Positions 1-7,277 of a DNA stretch of 33,774 nucleotides are shown in pieces (position 1 is the first letter of the stretch; the number at the start of each line of letters is the position of its first letter). This DNA comes from a virus. The notes under the pieces are model-generated. The model saw only the letters and a program-made list of their open reading frames with translations. It was not told the origin of the DNA and ran no database searches. Location of the stretch: IMG/VR virus record IMGVR_UViG_3300027969_000263, positions 1 through 33,774 of that record; one strand, 5' to 3'. Both the position numbers and the translations under genes were made by a program.

Positions 1-2
1 AT

Positions 3-605
3 GCGATGTTTAAGAACCCTACGATGGTAGATGGCAACTTCTATGACGCCGTTATTCCTGGTTACTTAGAACCAGAGATGTTCCCATTGCAGGAAAAGAA
101 AGAAGATTACTACCTCTACGTTGGACGTATGGTAGATCGAAAAGGTTTAGTTGTAGCCCAGCACGTATGCAAGGAACTAGGACTCAAGTTGATTATGGCA
201 GGTCCTGGTAAGGATCCTAAGATTGAATACGGTGAATGGGTAGGACCAGTAGGAGCAGAAGAACGAGCAAAGTTAATGGGTGGAGCTATTGCCCTATTTG
301 CACCAACGCTCTACATAGAACCTTTTGGTAACGTAGTTATCGAAGCACAAGCCTGTGGGACTCCAACGATTACCACAGACTGGGGCGCATTTACAGAGAC
401 TAATCCACAAGGTGTTACTGGATACCGTTGCAGAAATGCAATGGAGTTTGCAGTAGCTACAGAGTGGGTGAAGGATCTAGACCCAGTAGCAATACATAAG
501 CGAGCAGTATCTCTCTATTCGTTAGATGCCATCGCACCACAATACGAGCAATACTTTGCACGACTGCTAACTCTATGGGGAGATGGCTGGTATGAGAGGA
601 AATAA
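3..605 (+). CDS. GT4-family glycosyltransferase, C-terminal part (cut by window edge)
   Basis: The reading frame is open to the left edge, so this is the 3' part of a longer gene. About 200 residues are visible and they correspond to the C-terminal Rossmann domain of a GT-B fold glycosyltransferase. A YLYVGRMVDRKG segment is the usual start of the nucleotide-sugar binding domain. The EPFGNVVIEA segment carries the family E-x7-E motif that contacts the donor, followed by the conserved ACGTP and TGYRC turns. The N-terminal acceptor domain (typically about 170 residues) must lie outside the window. The stop overlaps the next start (TAATG), so it is translationally coupled to the head-tail adaptor. 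Inferred role: glycosylation of a virion protein, phage DNA or host surface polymer. The substrate cannot be read from sequence. Confidence 0.85.
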   Translation, partial: AMFKNPTMVDGNFYDAVIPGYLEPEMFPLQEKKEDYYLYVGRMVDRKGLVVAQHVCKELGLKLIMAGPGKDPKIEYGEWVGPVGAEERAKLMGGAIALFAPTLYIEPFGNVVIEAQACGTPTITTDWGAFTETNPQGVTGYRCRNAMEFAVATEWVKDLDPVAIHKRAVSLYSLDAIAPQYEQYFARLLTLWGDGWYERK

Positions 606-1507
606 TGCCAACACTAAACGAACTGGTAGACGAAGTAAAGGCCAACCTACAAGGTTACGCACTTCGACAAGACCGTATCACCTATGTTGCTAACCCTGCT
701 GGGTTGACTACAACATCTACTGAGATCCTTGTAGGTAGCCAGAACAACCTTGCTAAAGGTGTCATTGAAATTGATGACGAACTTATCTGGATTGATTCCT
801 TCGATAAGGCAAACAATACTCTTAACGTTATCCCAGGATTTGGTCGTGGCTACCAAGCCACTACTGCTACACCTCACGCACAGTATGCTCAAGTTACTCT
901 GTCTCCAACCTTCCCACGCAACAACATCAAGAAGGCAATCAACGATACGATCAACAGCTTCTATCCTAAACTATGGATTGCTTCTTCTTACACATTTACT
1001 TTTAACGCATCTCAAACAACATACCCATTGCCTGATGACTGCGAAGATATCTTGTTTATCTCTTGGCAGACAACAGGTTCTAGCCAGGAATGGCTACCAG
1101 TTAATCGCTGGCGCTTAGACAGTATGGCAAATGCTGCTACCTTTAATACACAGAATACGATAAACATTTATGAGAACGTACAACCTGGTCGTACAATTCA
1201 GGTTTGGTATACCTCCACGCCAAACACTCTTGACTCCAACACAGATGATTTTGCTGACGTTACTGGCCTACCAGATTCTTGTAAGGATGTTGTCACACTC
1301 GGGGCAGCATACAAACTATTGTCTTATATTGATGCTGGACGAATCAATCTCTCTAGCGCTGAAGCCGATCTAAACGACTCTAAGATTCCATCATCTGCTG
1401 GTGTTGCAGCATCTCGTTATATCTTTGCTCTATACCAACAGCGCCTTAATGAAGAGGCTTTGAAGTTAGCAGACAAGTATCCAATTCGTATCCACTACAC
1501 TCGATAA
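605..1507 (+). CDS. Head-tail adaptor protein (T7 gp11/SU10 adaptor-like)
   Basis: This 300-residue protein resembles podovirus head-tail adaptors: an N-terminal helical stretch (NELVDEVKANL), a middle beta region with YPLPDDCEDILFI near residues 138-150, and a C-terminal helical part rich in Ala, Leu and Ser. Adaptors of this class form a ring below the portal and join it to the tail nozzle. The start ATG overlaps the stop of the glycosyltransferase and is preceded by an AGAGGAAA ribosome site. The gene sits first in a run of tail genes, which fits. The assignment rests on layout and recognisable sequence style rather than a strict motif, so a generic structural protein remains possible. Confidence 0.6.
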   Translation: MPTLNELVDEVKANLQGYALRQDRITYVANPAGLTTTSTEILVGSQNNLAKGVIEIDDELIWIDSFDKANNTLNVIPGFGRGYQATTATPHAQYAQVTLSPTFPRNNIKKAINDTINSFYPKLWIASSYTFTFNASQTTYPLPDDCEDILFISWQTTGSSQEWLPVNRWRLDSMANAATFNTQNTINIYENVQPGRTIQVWYTSTPNTLDSNTDDFADVTGLPDSCKDVVTLGAAYKLLSYIDAGRINLSSAEADLNDSKIPSSAGVAASRYIFALYQQRLNEEALKLADKYPIRIHYTR

Positions 1508-1516
1508 GGCAGACAA

Positions 1517-2161
1517 ATGACACGTAAGTTCTCTAGCATAAGCGTACAAACAACGCTTGCTTCAGGTATATCTAATACAGCAACAACTATGACAGTGGCT
1601 ACTGGTACTGGATCTGCTCTTATGGGTGGAGTAACTCTTGCAACTGGCAACATTGACCAGTTCACAGTAGCCCTTGATCCTGATACACAGAACGAAGAAA
1701 TTGTATTTGTTACTGCAGTATCTAGTGACACACTTACAATCGTTCGTGGTCAGGCTGGTTCAAGTGCTATCTCGCACTCAGGCGGTGCAACAGTCAAGCA
1801 CGTACTGACATCTAGCGACCTTACTGCTTTTGAATCAGGACTCAATGAGACTATCCCACTTAACACACAGACAGGTACTGCATACACTCTAGTAGCAGGC
1901 GATGCTGGTGACTTGGTTACTCTTACTAACTCATCTCCAATCACGCTGACTGTTCCAACCAATGCCTCAGTTCCATTTGCAACAGGCTCACAAATTACAA
2001 TTATCCAATCTGGTGCAGGCAACGTAACAGTCGCTGGCGCAGTTGGAGTAACTGTCAGTTCAGCAGACGGAGATTTGAAACTAAGAACTCAATGGTCTGC
2101 AGCTACTCTTATCAAAACAGGAACTAATAACTGGGTTCTCATTGGGGATATCAAAGCCTAA
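1517..2161 (+). CDS. Structural protein, probable tail fibre or surface protein
   Basis: The 214-residue product is almost entirely beta-prone and rich in Thr, Ser, Ala, Gly and Val. Residues about 50-80 (DPDTQNEEIVFVTAVSSDTL) match the pattern seen in phage fibre or virion surface proteins that describe a repeated beta unit followed by a RGQAG turn. The C-terminal hundred residues form another glycine-rich beta domain ending in a W-V-L-I-G segment, common at the ends of phage fibre modules. It has no signal peptide or membrane segment. It overlaps the next gene by one base and lies in the tail gene run. Role inferred: component of the tail or receptor-binding apparatus. Confidence 0.6.
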   Translation: MTRKFSSISVQTTLASGISNTATTMTVATGTGSALMGGVTLATGNIDQFTVALDPDTQNEEIVFVTAVSSDTLTIVRGQAGSSAISHSGGATVKHVLTSSDLTAFESGLNETIPLNTQTGTAYTLVAGDAGDLVTLTNSSPITLTVPTNASVPFATGSQITIIQSGAGNVTVAGAVGVTVSSADGDLKLRTQWSAATLIKTGTNNWVLIGDIKA

Positions 2162-3330
2162 TGAAACTACCTGGTTCAATAGCATCTTCTAAGAGAGATA
2201 AACCTAATGCGCCAACCTCTGTTTCAGCAACTAACGTTGGAACAGGTCGTGCGTACAATGACGGTAGAGTAGATGTAACCTTCACTCCACCAGTATACGA
2301 TGGTGGCGAGGCAATCACTGGCTACATCGTTACTTCAACTCCTAGTTCAATTACAGCAACTGGAACAGCATCTCCTATTTCAGTAACTGGTTTAGCATCT
2401 GGAGTTTCATATACATTTACAGTATCTGCTATTAACAGCGTTGGAACTGGTACTCCATCTAGTGCAACAAGTGCTGTTACTGCAACTACTATCCCACAAG
2501 CTCCAACTATTGGAACTGCAACTGGTGCTAACACAACAGCATCAGTTACCTTTACTGCAGGAGCAACAGGTGGTGCTGCTGTAAGTACCTTCACTGCTAC
2601 ATCTACACCAAGTAGCATTACTGGTTCTGCTGCATCATCTCCAATTTCAGTAACTGGTCTAACCAATGGTACTGGCTACACCTTTACAGTCACAGCAACT
2701 AATGCCAATGGAACTTCTATAGCGTCTGCTGCTTCTAACTCTACAATTCCAGCAACAGTTCCTGTTGCACCTACTATCGGGACTTTATCACCTACAGCAA
2801 ATGTTGCTTATGGATCTACTCCAACAATGAGTATTACATTTACTGCAAATGGTGATGGTGGAGCAACGATTACTTCATACAAGTATTCAACCAATGGTGG
2901 TACAACTTATGCAACTGCATCTGGAACTACTAGCCCATTGACATTGACAACACAGAGTACTGGCTCAGCCTTTGTTGCTGGAACTTCATACTCCGTTCTT
3001 CTCAAGGCTGTTAACGTTAAGGGTGACTCATCTGCAAGTAGTGCATCTAATTCAACTAATGCCTGCACAGTTCCTCAAGCACCTCAGTCTGCATCGGTAT
3101 CGTGGACACCTGGCGGAACTACAGCAACAGCAACATTTACTGCTGGTAACTCTGGTGGTAGTGCTATAACTATTTATACCTTTACTGGTTTCCCTTTCCC
3201 TTCTTTCTCAGTAACAGGAACATCATCACCATTAACGTTCAACAGTAGTCCGTCACAACCTTTTCCAAGTAATGAAACATTTGGTCTTTATGCAACAAAT
3301 GCTTGCGGAACATCAACGAGTGGAGTGTAG
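2161..3330 (+). CDS. Surface protein with four fibronectin type III-like repeats
   Basis: The 389-residue protein consists of about four tandem fibronectin type III-like domains, near residues 14-108, 112-196, 199-304 and 307-388. Each starts with a Pro-rich PxAPT/S segment and contains a G-G-A-x-I-x-x-Y/F strand and a G-x-x-Y-x-F/V-x-V-x-A-x-N strand, the typical FN3 core. Phages often carry such Ig-like folds on virion surfaces, where they bind weakly to cell-surface carbohydrate. The TAATG overlap couples it to the upstream fibre gene. Low-complexity Thr/Ser/Ala composition makes exact domain borders uncertain. Confidence 0.8.
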   Translation: MKLPGSIASSKRDKPNAPTSVSATNVGTGRAYNDGRVDVTFTPPVYDGGEAITGYIVTSTPSSITATGTASPISVTGLASGVSYTFTVSAINSVGTGTPSSATSAVTATTIPQAPTIGTATGANTTASVTFTAGATGGAAVSTFTATSTPSSITGSAASSPISVTGLTNGTGYTFTVTATNANGTSIASAASNSTIPATVPVAPTIGTLSPTANVAYGSTPTMSITFTANGDGGATITSYKYSTNGGTTYATASGTTSPLTLTTQSTGSAFVAGTSYSVLLKAVNVKGDSSASSASNSTNACTVPQAPQSASVSWTPGGTTATATFTAGNSGGSAITIYTFTGFPFPSFSVTGTSSPLTFNSSPSQPFPSNETFGLYATNACGTSTSGV

Positions 3331-3333
3331 TCA

Positions 3334-5244
3334 ATGGCTTATGGCGATGATATTACCGAGGGAATACCCTATGTACTTTCCAATCCAGTAGGTGCTACTA
3401 ACTACGCAGCAACTGGAGAAGCCTACGATATTGCTATCGCTGGTTTACCGTTCTTCCTTGCAGCATCTGATGATAACCCTTACCGTCGTGTAACAGCGCA
3501 GTATCGTAAGCAACAGATTGACCAGACAAGAGAAGCAGGCGAGCAGTCTATTACTGGCTGGTGGCTACGTTCACAGTCTTCATTTCATTACGGCGCTGGC
3601 ATTAAGTTCTTTGAACCTATCCAAGAAGAGTCACTTCGCTTCCAGTACACAGAGTCTAAAGGTGTAGATGTTTGGACACGAGGACAAGCAACCCTTCTCA
3701 ATGACACCAGCTTGTTCTATACAGGTGCCAATGGAGGACAGCTCATTGGTGTCAATGACGGAACCAATGACTGCATCTATGTAACCAATGGTAGTGCATT
3801 AAGAAAGATAACTACTGGTGGTACAGGAACTACGATCACTCAGGCAGGTACGCCTTCTACTATCTATAGCCTAACCACCGATGGATCGAACTATTACTTT
3901 ATCAATGGAACCAAAGTCCACAAAGGATCACTGGGTGCAACTCCAGCAGATAGTGAAATCTATAACACCCCATCAGTAACTAGAGCAACTATCCGCTATG
4001 TCAAGCAACGTCTTATCGTTGCAATTGGCAATGCAATCTATGAACTTAACGCTAACGCTACTGCCTCTGCTGCACTACCTACAGCGTTATACACACATCC
4101 TAACTCTAGTTGGGTATGGTCATCTATTGCAGAAGGACCACAGGCTATCTATGTATCAGGATATGCTCCTAACGGAACATCATCATCTGTCTTTAAGATT
4201 ACATTAGATGCTGCTGTTCCTAACTCATTAGGATTCCCAACGCTCAATACACCAACAGTAATTATTGACCTGCCACAAGGTGAGCAGATCAATGACTTTG
4301 ATGTATACCTGGGTGCTTATGCGATCCTTGCAACTAGCAAGGGATTCCGTGCTGGTATCTCAGATACTAATGGAGACATCCAGTATGGACCATTACTCTT
4401 TAGTGGAGCAGCCTGTAATGCTATTGCCTTTAAGGATAGTTTTGCTTGGCTTGCTACCACCGTTGATGGTGAAGCAGGGCTAGTTCGATGCGACCTATCA
4501 ACAACAGTCCTAGCAAACAGCCTGTTCTTTCCTTGGGCTTGGGACTTGGTGGCTACTGGAACTACAGTTGCAGCAAGCCAGGTTGCTTTCTTTGGTAACT
4601 CAGATCGCCTAGCATTTGTAACAAGTGATACAACCTATGCTGAATCAACTACAAATGTAGTTGCAGAAGGATACCTGCGTACAGGCTTTATCAGATATAA
4701 TACACTTGAGGCTAAGATATACAAACTATTACAAGCACGAGTAGATACCACTAATGGTGGTCTTATCGTTGACTCTATTGATAGTAAAGATGTTGAGTAC
4801 ACAATTGCTCAGTTCTCACAAGGTGAACTAACACCTGAAGTTAACATCAACTATCCACAACAAGCTCAAGAATACTTAGCATTTAAGTTTACTCTTCAGC
4901 GCTCATCTACAGATGTAAGCAAGGGACCACTCTTTACTGGCTATCAGCTCAAAGCACTGCCAGCAATCCCACGTCAGCGTCTTATTCAGTACCCATTGTT
5001 CTGCTACGACCACGAGAGCGATCACTTCGGCGTTGAGGTTGGATACGAAGGCGCTGCCTATGCTCGTATGTCACAGTTAGAAACCGTCGAAAACAACGGA
5101 GACAGTATCCGTGTTGAAGACTTTAGAACTGGTGAGTCTTTTATTGGACTCATCGAAGAGATGGATTTCTCTAACCGTACCCCATCCGATAAGCGATTCT
5201 CTGGTTTTGGTGGATTGCTCTTAGTGACAATTAGGACAATCTAG
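3334..5244 (+). CDS. Large beta-rich tail protein (beta-propeller/nozzle-like)
   Basis: The 636-residue protein begins three bases after the FN3 gene, with GGAG upstream. Residues about 130-430 show repeated short strands with aromatic and Gly-rich turns (LTTDGSNYYFINGTKVHKG, SSWVWSSIAEGPQAIYVSG, ATSKGFRAGISDTNGDIQYGP), the look of a beta-propeller. The C-terminal 150 residues (YPLFCYDHESDHFGVEVGY onward) form a separate compact domain. In short-tailed phages the large protein downstream of the adaptor is usually the tail nozzle. A baseplate or receptor-contact protein of a long-tailed phage is the alternative. Its stop overlaps the GTG start of the next gene. Confidence 0.6.
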   Translation: MAYGDDITEGIPYVLSNPVGATNYAATGEAYDIAIAGLPFFLAASDDNPYRRVTAQYRKQQIDQTREAGEQSITGWWLRSQSSFHYGAGIKFFEPIQEESLRFQYTESKGVDVWTRGQATLLNDTSLFYTGANGGQLIGVNDGTNDCIYVTNGSALRKITTGGTGTTITQAGTPSTIYSLTTDGSNYYFINGTKVHKGSLGATPADSEIYNTPSVTRATIRYVKQRLIVAIGNAIYELNANATASAALPTALYTHPNSSWVWSSIAEGPQAIYVSGYAPNGTSSSVFKITLDAAVPNSLGFPTLNTPTVIIDLPQGEQINDFDVYLGAYAILATSKGFRAGISDTNGDIQYGPLLFSGAACNAIAFKDSFAWLATTVDGEAGLVRCDLSTTVLANSLFFPWAWDLVATGTTVAASQVAFFGNSDRLAFVTSDTTYAESTTNVVAEGYLRTGFIRYNTLEAKIYKLLQARVDTTNGGLIVDSIDSKDVEYTIAQFSQGELTPEVNINYPQQAQEYLAFKFTLQRSSTDVSKGPLFTGYQLKALPAIPRQRLIQYPLFCYDHESDHFGVEVGYEGAAYARMSQLETVENNGDSIRVEDFRTGESFIGLIEEMDFSNRTPSDKRFSGFGGLLLVTIRTI

Positions 5245-5450
5245 TGCAGGCACAAGACTACGCAACAGTAGCTGTTGCAGTAATGACAATCGTAGGTGGC
5301 TTTGTTGGCGCAGTTCGCTGGCTAGTAAAGCATTATCTCAACGAACTTAAACCCAATGGTGGCTCAAGTGTCAAGGACTCCATTACTAGATTAGAAACTA
5401 AGGTAGAGATTCTCTATCAGATGATGCTACAAAAGGGGAACAATGAATGA
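5244..5450 (+). CDS. Small one-helix membrane protein, holin candidate
   Basis: A 68-residue protein started by GTG overlapping the previous stop (TAGTG). It has one hydrophobic segment (residues about 8-24, VAVAVMTIVGGFVGAVRW), then a basic stretch and a C-terminal amphipathic helix with heptad-like spacing (ITRLETKVEILYQMML). It lies immediately before an endolysin gene, with an ATGA overlap, so a holin or holin-regulating role is the natural inference. Many actinophages place one or two such membrane proteins around the endolysin. Confidence 0.65.
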   Translation: MQAQDYATVAVAVMTIVGGFVGAVRWLVKHYLNELKPNGGSSVKDSITRLETKVEILYQMMLQKGNNE

Positions 5451-5899
5451 AGAAACTTGTAAAGAAAGCCACACCTGCCGCTATTGCTGTACTTCGACAG
5501 GCCACAGCGATATGTCCATTGCGTATGAAAGCATCCGATGGACTTCTCCCATCAGCAGCGCATATCAATCAGAATCCCAACAGTGACCACAACACAGGAT
5601 ACGCAGTAGATCTAACGCACGACAAACTAGGTGGCATTGATTGCTTCCTGCTATTTCAGAAGTTACAAGAAGATCCACGTGTGAACTATTTGATTTTCCA
5701 CGGAAAGATTTGGTCTAAAGACAAAGGTGTACACGAGTACACAGGACCAAACAAGCACAACAAGCATCTCCATATCTCAATCAAAGAAGGATGTGGAGAT
5801 GACACTTCCCCTTGGTTCCCTTGGCTGGGCAAACCAAAGGTTGTCAACAAAGTCAAGGCAGCAGTTAGGCCTTTACCCAAAAAGAAGGAGAACCAATGA
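5447..5899 (+). CDS. Endolysin, M15-type D,D- or L,D-peptidase
   Basis: The 150-residue enzyme has the zinc-binding signature of M15 peptidases: SDHNTGYAVDL (His48 and Asp55) and HLHISIK (His107, His109), which bind Zn and activate water. This family cuts peptide cross-links or stem peptides in peptidoglycan. There is no signal peptide, so release depends on a holin, and holin-like genes flank it on both sides. The C-terminal tail (about residues 128-150) is Lys- and Pro-rich and could help bind the cell wall. Start and stop overlap the neighbours by ATGA, forming a compact lysis cassette. Confidence 0.85.
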   Translation: MKKLVKKATPAAIAVLRQATAICPLRMKASDGLLPSAAHINQNPNSDHNTGYAVDLTHDKLGGIDCFLLFQKLQEDPRVNYLIFHGKIWSKDKGVHEYTGPNKHNKHLHISIKEGCGDDTSPWFPWLGKPKVVNKVKAAVRPLPKKKENQ

Positions 5900-6087
5900 A
5901 CAAAGATAAGTTAATTGCTATGGCATCTACGTACCTACGTGCTGGCATTGCATCAGTAATTGCTCTATACCTTGCAGGCGTAACAGATCCAAAGGCTTTA
6001 GCATCAGCAGCAGTAGCTGCAGTTGCAGGTCCATTGCTTAAGGCAATTGATCCAAATTGTAAAGAGTTTGGTCGTGGGTCTAAGTAA
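5896..6087 (+). CDS. Holin-like membrane protein
   Basis: A 63-residue protein with two hydrophobic stretches (residues about 16-28, AGIASVIALYLAG, and 33-48, ALASAAVAAVAGPLLK) separated by a short turn with TDPK, and a charged C terminus. This is the shape of a class II holin or a small actinophage membrane protein often annotated as holin. It follows the endolysin with an ATGA overlap and an AAGGAG ribosome site, and a strong terminator stands 24 bases after its stop. Which of the two flanking membrane proteins is the pore former cannot be settled from sequence. Confidence 0.65.
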   Translation: MNKDKLIAMASTYLRAGIASVIALYLAGVTDPKALASAAVAAVAGPLLKAIDPNCKEFGRGSK

Positions 6088-6110
6088 CCCATAGCGCGAG
6101 GCAAACAGGA

Positions 6111-6144
6111 GGTCGGTCCCTACGGGGACCGGCCTTCTTTTTTT
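6111..6144 (+). terminator. Rho-independent terminator after the lysis cassette
   Basis: A GC-rich stem (GGTCGGTCCC pairing with GGGGACCGGCC around a TAC loop) is followed by TTCTTTTTTT. It ends the rightward tail-lysis transcript and separates it from the convergent leftward gene. Confidence 0.9.
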
Positions 6145-6445
6145 ATGCCATTTTGTCCACAGGGCAAGGCACAACTACTAGATTGCCACAGTTAACACAG
6201 GTTGCATCAAGGAAGTACCAGACCAGCTCGTAGTCTTCAAAGCAGGCCATAACGTTAAAGACTTGGGAGCCACACGGACACACGTGAAGTGGTCCTAAAC
6301 CCCGCAGATCGGTCCCAAAAGGCTCAGGAAGGGCATTCCTGCGCCATCTAAACGATGGCAGGGTTGGTAGACGGAACCGCACAGTTACTGTACGGTTGGT
6401 ACCACTGCGCCCTTTGAGGGCGCCCGTCTGTTTAATTCGCCTCAC
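6143..6445 (-). CDS. Small Cys-rich (zinc-ribbon-like) protein of unknown function
   Basis: The C-terminal 47 residues hold a CPCG knuckle and, after an acidic aromatic stretch (FEDYELVWYF), a CVNCG knuckle plus a further Cys. This is a zinc-ribbon-like arrangement with no recognised activity. The start is uncertain. The longest reading begins at a GTG at 6445, seven bases after a TACAAT box, which would suit a leaderless message. An internal GTG at 6382 (reading VRFRLPTLP) would leave the palindromes at 6376-6423 outside the gene and gives an about 79-residue protein. The gene is alone on the minus strand, convergent with the lysis operon and divergent from the proteasome-like gene. Confidence 0.65.
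   Translation of the reverse strand: MRRIKQTGALKGRSGTNRTVTVRFRLPTLPSFRWRRNALPEPFGTDLRGLGPLHVCPCGSQVFNVMACFEDYELVWYFLDATCVNCGNLVVVPCPVDKMA
6376..6396. promoter_or_regulatory. 21-bp inverted repeat, operator candidate
   Basis: Arms ACCGCACAGT and ACTGTACGGT are separated by one T and match at nine of ten positions. It lies either inside the first codons of the leftward Cys-rich gene or, if that gene starts at 6382, across its start. The symmetry is that of a dimeric repressor site, but no protein can be assigned. Confidence 0.4.
6407..6423. repeat. Perfect 7-bp hairpin
   Basis: GCGCCCT and AGGGCGC pair around a TTG loop. There is no T-tract on either strand, so a terminator is not indicated. 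It sits between the inverted repeat at 6376 and the divergent start region and supports the idea that this stretch is regulatory, not coding. Confidence 0.5.
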
Positions 6446-6452
6446 GGCTCAT

Positions 6453-6458
6453 ATTGTA
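6453..6458 (-). promoter_or_regulatory. Candidate -10 box for a leaderless leftward message
   Basis: Read on the minus strand this is TACAAT, which fits the TANNNT actinobacterial -10 pattern. It ends seven bases before the GTG at 6445, the spacing expected if transcription starts at the start codon. No convincing -35 is visible and no ribosome site precedes the GTG. Confidence 0.4.
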
Positions 6459-6469
6459 GTGACTAGTAG

Positions 6470-6489
6470 GTGTCGCTACGCGACGACAC
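6470..6489. promoter_or_regulatory. Inverted repeat between divergent genes
   Basis: The segment has outer arms GTGTCG and CGACAC and an inner perfect GTCGC-TAC-GCGAC hairpin. It is centred between the two candidate -10 boxes of the divergent pair, a usual place for a shared operator. Confidence 0.4.
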
Positions 6490-6502
6490 GCCGTAGTGGT
6501 GA

Positions 6503-6508
6503 TAGGCT
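6503..6508 (+). promoter_or_regulatory. Candidate -10 box for a leaderless rightward message
   Basis: TAGGCT (TANNNT) ends six bases before the ATG of the proteasome-like gene. No Shine-Dalgarno sequence precedes that ATG. The spacing suits a leaderless transcript. No -35 is evident. Confidence 0.4.
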
Positions 6509-6514
6509 TCTAGT

Positions 6515-7072
6515 ATGACAACAATCGCGGCACTTGAAGGTATTGATTACGCTGTTCTAGTAGCCGACTCACAGATCACTGAGGACAACCTAGTAACGTT
6601 AGCAACGAGTACGCCAAAGATTATTGAAGTGGGTAAGTATCTCATTGGTATATCAGGCGATACTAGACCTGGTGACATCCTTGCCTATAACTGGAAACCA
6701 CCGCTCTACCGTGGTGAAGACCCAGCACAATTTATGGGTCGCAAGATTATCCCAAGTATTCTCACAGCATTTAACGACAACAACTACGACTACAACAAGG
6801 TGGACAAAGATGGTGGCTTCGATTATCTCATTGCTTTTAACGGCAATATCTTTCGTATTGCTTGTGATCTCTCTTTTTTCCAAGCAAATCACGGAGCGTA
6901 TGGCATTGGTAGTGGGGGGCAGCTTGCTCTTGGCTACCTGTATTCAATTTGCAAACCTGATATGGACCTAGCCTACGCAAAGAGACACGCCCGTAAAGCT
7001 GTTGAGATCGCGTCGGTCCTTGATGCCAACACCGGTAAGCCTCTACAATTGGTGGTACAGGAGAGGATGTAG
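6515..7072 (+). CDS. Proteasome beta/HslV-like Ntn hydrolase
   Basis: The 185-residue protein begins Met-Thr-Thr-Ile-Ala, so Met removal would expose the N-terminal Thr nucleophile used by proteasome beta subunits and HslV. Numbering from that Thr, Asp17 (in VADSQ), Lys34 (STPK, next to canonical Lys33), Gly47 (ISGD), Ser132 (IGSGGQ, canonical Ser129) and Asp169-x-x-Thr172 (canonical Asp166 and Ser169) fall where the active site needs them. Length equals a mature beta/HslV subunit, with no propeptide. The fold in known relatives is a barrel-forming threonine protease; autoprocessing amidases share it. No alpha subunit, ATPase partner or ClpY-like protein is in the window. It may act alone, as a homomeric barrel, or with host ATPases. 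No Shine-Dalgarno is seen and the transcript may be leaderless. Confidence 0.85.
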   Translation: MTTIAALEGIDYAVLVADSQITEDNLVTLATSTPKIIEVGKYLIGISGDTRPGDILAYNWKPPLYRGEDPAQFMGRKIIPSILTAFNDNNYDYNKVDKDGGFDYLIAFNGNIFRIACDLSFFQANHGAYGIGSGGQLALGYLYSICKPDMDLAYAKRHARKAVEIASVLDANTGKPLQLVVQERM

Positions 7073-7074
7073 CT

Positions 7075-7194
7075 ATGGATATTAAAACAATAGCAATGAC
7101 AGATGAATATGCTGCTCATTACTTTTACGAGATGGGTTGGAAGGCTTGTAGATTAGCCTATAAGTTGCACGAAGAAGCAGAGGAAAATAAATGA
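7075..7194 (+). CDS. Micro-protein, 39 residues, unknown
   Basis: A short frame starting two bases after the Ntn hydrolase stop, with GGAG upstream, encodes an amphipathic protein (MDIKTIAMTDEYAAHYFYEM start) with a Tyr-rich middle and an acidic helical end (LHEEAEENK). Its stop overlaps the next start (ATGA). Consistent coupling supports translation. No function is recognised. Confidence 0.55.
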   Translation: MDIKTIAMTDEYAAHYFYEMGWKACRLAYKLHEEAEENK

Positions 7195-7277
7195 CTGCAT
7201 TTCTTTTAGGACTTATGATTGGTATTGTCATTGGTAGAGCATTTGAAATATGGGTAGATTGGAAGTACAAGAAGTGA
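7191..7277 (+). CDS. Micro-protein with a single membrane helix, 28 residues
   Basis: The frame encodes MTAFLLGLMIGIVIGRAFEI followed by WVDWKYKK: one hydrophobic helix with a GxxxG-like pattern and a basic tail. It overlaps the upstream gene by ATGA and its stop overlaps a GTG start of the nuclease gene (GTGA). Role unknown. Confidence 0.5.
   Translation: MTAFLLGLMIGIVIGRAFEIWVDWKYKK

Noticed and set aside
2322-2666. Leftward frame of 114 residues opposite the FN3 gene
   Set aside because: It mirrors the repetitive Thr/Ala codons of the real gene and is repeat-driven.
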